Source: an uncultured Flavobacterium sp. (GTDB lineage: Bacteria; Bacteroidota; Bacteroidia; Flavobacteriales; Flavobacteriaceae). From it: a stretch of 17,185 nt of DNA. The notes under the pieces were generated by a model. It searched no databases, was not told where the DNA came from, and saw nothing but the letters and a program-made list of their open reading frames with translations. The stretch is taken from positions 1-17,185 of the forward strand of contig CAKUAD010000028.1 of assembly GCA_934636265.1 (NCBI GenBank). The letters are read 5' to 3'. The position numbers and the translations under genes were made by a program. Each line of letters starts with the position of its first letter. Position 1 is the stretch's first letter. Shown here in pieces: positions 14,607-17,185 of this stretch.

Positions 14607-16427
14607 ATGAGATATTTTTTGCTGTTATTGCTTTTTGCTTCGTGCCAAAATGATGAGAATTTGTCACCGGATCCGCACAGTTATGCCAATTTTGACCAGG
14701 TGCGTACGACACATCTCGACCTTGACCTGACGGTTGATTTTGAAAATAAGGAACTTAGCGGGACGGCGGTCTGGACGCTGGAACACCTTGGCAATCCGGA
14801 ATATTTGATATTGGACGAGCATGGGCTGAGGATTGAAAAAGTGACGCTGAATGACTCGATTGAGGGTTCATTTTATCACGGTGAGGCCAAAGAACTTCAC
14901 GGTAGGGCGCTTAAGATTCCGATCCGGGCGGATACCAGAAAGGTTGCGATCACATACAAATCTTCGCCTGATGCCGTAGCCTTGCAATGGCTGGTACCCG
15001 CGCAGACAGCCGACAAAAAACATCCCTTTTTGTTTTCGCAGGGTCAAAGCATTTGGACCCGAACGTGGATTCCGTGCCAGGACTCACCCTCAGTTAGGTT
15101 TACCTACAACGCAAAGCTGACGGTTCCGAGGGATTTGATGGCGTTGATGAGTGCGCAGAATCCGAAGCAAAAGAACGACAAGGGCATTTACTTTTTTAAG
15201 CAACCCAAGCCGATTCCCGCCTATTTAATGGCGATTGCCGTTGGCGATGTGGCGTTTAAGGCGGTAGATGGGCGCACGGGAGTGTATGCCGAGCCGTCGG
15301 TCGTGGAAGCGGCTGCGTTTGAATTTGCCGAAATGGAACAGATGGTCACCGCGGCGGAAAAGCTTTTTGGTCCGTACCGTTGGGGACGTTACGACGTGAT
15401 TGTGCTTCCGCCAAGCTTCCCGTATGGAGGAATGGAAAATCCGAACCTGACGTTTTTGACGCCTGGGATTCTTGCCGGCGACCGATCGCTGAACGGGCTT
15501 TTGGCGCACGAATTGGGCCATAGCTGGAGCGGAAACCTCACCACCAACGCCACCTGGGACGATATCTGGCTTAACGAAGGTTTTACGACTTATGTGGAGA
15601 ACCGGATTGTTGAGGAGATTTACGGCGTGGATGAGGCAAAGATGCTGGAGGTGATCAGCCGCAGGGAACTGCAGGACGCGCTGGCTGATTTTGGCGAAAA
15701 CCATCCCGATACACGTCTCAAGGTAGAAACGCAAGGCAAAAACCCTGACGATGCGATCAGCGCAATTCCTTATGACAAGGGCTTTGCGTTTTTGCAGGTT
15801 ATTGAAAATGCCGTTGGACGTGAACGATTTGATGCTTTCCTTAGAAAATATTTTGATGCGTATGCGTTTAAAAGTGTGACCACACCTGAGTTTAAAGCGT
15901 TTTTTGACGAGCACTTGATTGCTGGCGACAAGAAACTGGCCCAAAAGATTGATTACGATTCATGGGTTCATGGTACCGGTATTCCCGATAACGCGCTGCT
16001 AAGTGTATCAAACAAATTTAAACGAGTTGACAATTTGCAACAAACCTGGCGTACGACGGGTGTTAAGGGACTGGCGCAACAGATTCGTTCTTCGCATGAG
16101 CGCCGTCATTTTATTGACAACTTGCCCAACAATTTGACGGTTGCCGAAATGAACGCTCTGGACGCTGAGTTCGAATTCACAACAAAAGGCAACTTTATCA
16201 TCCGCAGACAATGGTTTGTACAAGCGATCAAGCACGGATATACCGAGCCCAATCCCGCCATTGAACAATTCCTGTTGACTTCGAGCCGAACAGCGTCGGT
16301 GGAGATGCTTTACAAACAGATGGTGCAGACTCCGCAGGGTAAAGTGTGGGCTAAAAAGATTTTTGAAAAGGCGCGTCTGGGGTACCACGCAACTACGGTA
16401 CAGACTATCCAAAAACTGTTTAAATAA
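14607..16427 (+). CDS. M1-family metallo-aminopeptidase, lipoprotein
   Basis: This zinc aminopeptidase of the LTA4-hydrolase-like M1 group probably trims N-terminal residues from peptides in the periplasm or at the cell surface. The 606 residues fit that group. A short lipoprotein signal ends in FASC (Cys13). The N-terminal beta domain follows, then the exopeptidase motif GGMEN (274-278), the zinc site HELGH (301-305) with third ligand Glu324 in LNEGF, and the catalytic Tyr389 in PYDKGF. The alpha-helical C-terminal domain ends in a segment (WAKKIFEKARLGYHATTVQ) like that of LTA4 hydrolases. No promoter of the usual form is clear in the 107 bases after the pdhC terminator. The gene ends at a terminator shared with the convergent small gene. 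The physiological substrate is unknown. Confidence 0.93.
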   Translation: MRYFLLLLLFASCQNDENLSPDPHSYANFDQVRTTHLDLDLTVDFENKELSGTAVWTLEHLGNPEYLILDEHGLRIEKVTLNDSIEGSFYHGEAKELHGRALKIPIRADTRKVAITYKSSPDAVALQWLVPAQTADKKHPFLFSQGQSIWTRTWIPCQDSPSVRFTYNAKLTVPRDLMALMSAQNPKQKNDKGIYFFKQPKPIPAYLMAIAVGDVAFKAVDGRTGVYAEPSVVEAAAFEFAEMEQMVTAAEKLFGPYRWGRYDVIVLPPSFPYGGMENPNLTFLTPGILAGDRSLNGLLAHELGHSWSGNLTTNATWDDIWLNEGFTTYVENRIVEEIYGVDEAKMLEVISRRELQDALADFGENHPDTRLKVETQGKNPDDAISAIPYDKGFAFLQVIENAVGRERFDAFLRKYFDAYAFKSVTTPEFKAFFDEHLIAGDKKLAQKIDYDSWVHGTGIPDNALLSVSNKFKRVDNLQQTWRTTGVKGLAQQIRSSHERRHFIDNLPNNLTVAEMNALDAEFEFTTKGNFIIRRQWFVQAIKHGYTEPNPAIEQFLLTSSRTASVEMLYKQMVQTPQGKVWAKKIFEKARLGYHATTVQTIQKLFK

Positions 16428-16429
16428 AA

Positions 16430-16460
16430 AATGCCCTTGGAATAAGTTTCCAGGGGCATT
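16430..16460. terminator. Bidirectional terminator between convergent genes
   Basis: A 13-bp stem (16430-16442 with 16448-16460, one T-G pair) has the loop TAAGT. A T-rich stretch follows on the plus side and an A-run (16425-16431) precedes it, serving the minus strand. It ends both the aminopeptidase gene and the small minus-strand gene. Confidence 0.8.
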
Positions 16461-16478
16461 CTCTTTATCGTGATATCG

Positions 16479-16736
16479 TTAAAAACCGTTGGCTGGCAGC
16501 GAGATTTCAGGAGTAGGAAGAACGATATCCTTTTTCTTTTCGACGCAGCGCAAAGCTGGTTTGGCCGTAGTTTTTGGCTTAACCTTTTTCACTTTTTGCT
16601 CGCTAAGTGGTGCGATAAATTCTTGTGCTTCTGCCAGAATTTTCTCGGAGATGCTGTACCAGATAGGGTTTTGAATGTTGTCGGCTTTTGCAACACCAAA
16701 CATAAGACACATGGCAAGTAGGGATATTTTTTTCAT
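16479..16736 (-). CDS. Small secreted protein of unknown function
   Basis: The product has 85 residues. A clear signal peptide (MKKISLLAMCLMFGVAKA, cleavage after about residue 18) predicts export to the periplasm or beyond. The mature part has a short amphipathic stretch (ISEKILAEAQEFIAPL), then a Lys-rich segment (KVKKVKPKTTAKPA), a single Cys, and a Pro/Leu-rich end (VLPTPEISLPANGF). I do not recognise a family. A -7 element TATATTTG lies 20 bases upstream of the ATG, and the shared terminator follows the stop, so the gene looks like a complete single-gene unit. Confidence 0.65.
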   Translation of the reverse strand: MKKISLLAMCLMFGVAKADNIQNPIWYSISEKILAEAQEFIAPLSEQKVKKVKPKTTAKPALRCVEKKKDIVLPTPEISLPANGF

Positions 16737-16755
16737 GGCAGAACTTTTACAAACT

Positions 16756-16763
16756 CAAATATA
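16756..16763 (-). promoter_or_regulatory. -7 element of the small secreted protein gene
   Basis: The minus strand reads TATATTTG, a full match to TAnnTTTG, 20 bases before the ATG. No TTG lies at the usual -33 distance; the nearest similar triplet is TCG. Confidence 0.45.
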
Positions 16764-17185
16764 CTGAAAATCACCTTATCTGTGGCGAATTAACGTTTTG
16801 TTAAGAGGTTGTCTAAAGCGATCAATGTTGAAATTGGGAAAAAGCTTTCTTGAGGGTGTATAGTGAACGGCTGACGGTTGACATAAGAATGCGTTTGCAA
16901 GGTTTGCGGTTCTTGGTTTGCGAATCTATAAACCGGTTAATCATAGGAATTGTTACTGCCGATGAGCATTCGGTTGTACCCTGGGTCAGAAACCTGTAGC
17001 CATTTAACATTTTCGGCAACTTTTCTGTATCGGATGTATCGGTAATCCGCCTAACTTCGTACCAATGGGTAGGGGAACAATGGATTATTCCCAACGGAAA
17101 AAATCGACAGGTCGGCTACAGATTTACTGTAAAAATTGTTAAAGTCTTAGTAGGCGGGTTGCAGGTTGTGGTTTACAGTTGATTG
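16764..17185. other. Gene-free right edge with degenerate short repeats
   Basis: I see no supported gene. The only sizeable open frame (about 16822-17094, minus) resembles no family I know and ends in repetitive sequence. Short direct repeats are visible: CGGCTGA/CGGTTGA in tandem (16868-16881), GGTTTGCG twice (16901-16908 and 16915-16922), and GGTTGCAGGTTGTGGTTTAC with related bases at the edge (17158-17185). The edge sequence resembles degenerate arrays of AACTGTAAAC/CAACCTGC-type units found between genes in this family, from memory only. Confidence 0.4.

Noticed and set aside
15225..15944. 239-codon open frame on the minus strand
   Set aside because: It is fully antisense to the M1 aminopeptidase, whose frame carries the intact HELGH site and conserved motifs, so this is a shadow frame.
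16822..17094. 90-codon open frame on the minus strand
   Set aside because: It has no recognisable family, ends in repetitive sequence and has no promoter or terminator around it.
1..17185. CRISPR array, tRNA or rRNA genes, prophage or complete mobile element
   Set aside because: No regularly spaced repeats, cloverleaf-like segment, rRNA motif, integrase or complete transposase was seen on either strand.

Overview
The window looks like chromosomal DNA of a Flavobacteriaceae bacterium (phylum Bacteroidota), or a close relative. The evidence is a type IX secretion and gliding block (PorU, PorV, GldJ), promoters of the Bacteroidota form TTG-N19-TAnnTTTG, and starts without clear Shine-Dalgarno sequences. 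The base composition is near balanced by eye, which is GC-rich for a Flavobacterium-like genome. Most of the window is ordinary, conserved core DNA. I did not find a convincing undescribed multi-gene system.

Left part (1-2925). A bidirectional terminator and a long structured non-coding element precede a broken efflux locus. There the front of a lipoprotein membrane-fusion adaptor is joined out of frame to the back of a LolD/MacB-type ABC ATPase. Upstream of it is a probable frameshifted gene remnant. Then come a 77-aa membrane protein, a short-chain dehydrogenase that lacks the catalytic Tyr, and a 51-aa DUF2256 zinc-ribbon-like protein that overlaps the end of murF.

Centre (2911-11184). 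murF and gldJ are on the minus strand, with a gldJ terminator between them. A divergent intergenic region separates gldJ from porU on the plus strand, which is followed by porV. GldJ is a gliding/T9SS lipoprotein. PorU is the C25-type peptidase that processes T9SS cargo at the outer membrane, and PorV is the outer-membrane protein that works with it. porV has its own promoter over the end of porU.

Right part (11248-17185). cdd (cytidine deaminase) is followed by a pdhA-pdhC operon for pyruvate dehydrogenase E1-alpha and a two-lipoyl-domain E2. It has its own promoter and a terminator, and no E1-beta gene is present here. After a gap with a second, degenerate structured element comes an M1-family lipoprotein aminopeptidase. 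It converges through a shared terminator with a small secreted protein of unknown function. The last 450 bases hold no supported gene and look like degenerate short repeats.

The points most worth checking are the adaptor/ABC deletion junction near 988-1001, the Tyr-less SDR next to a DUF2256 protein with an altered Cys motif, an EF-hand-like loop inside PorV, terminator-like hairpins placed directly before start codons, and the two structured intergenic elements.
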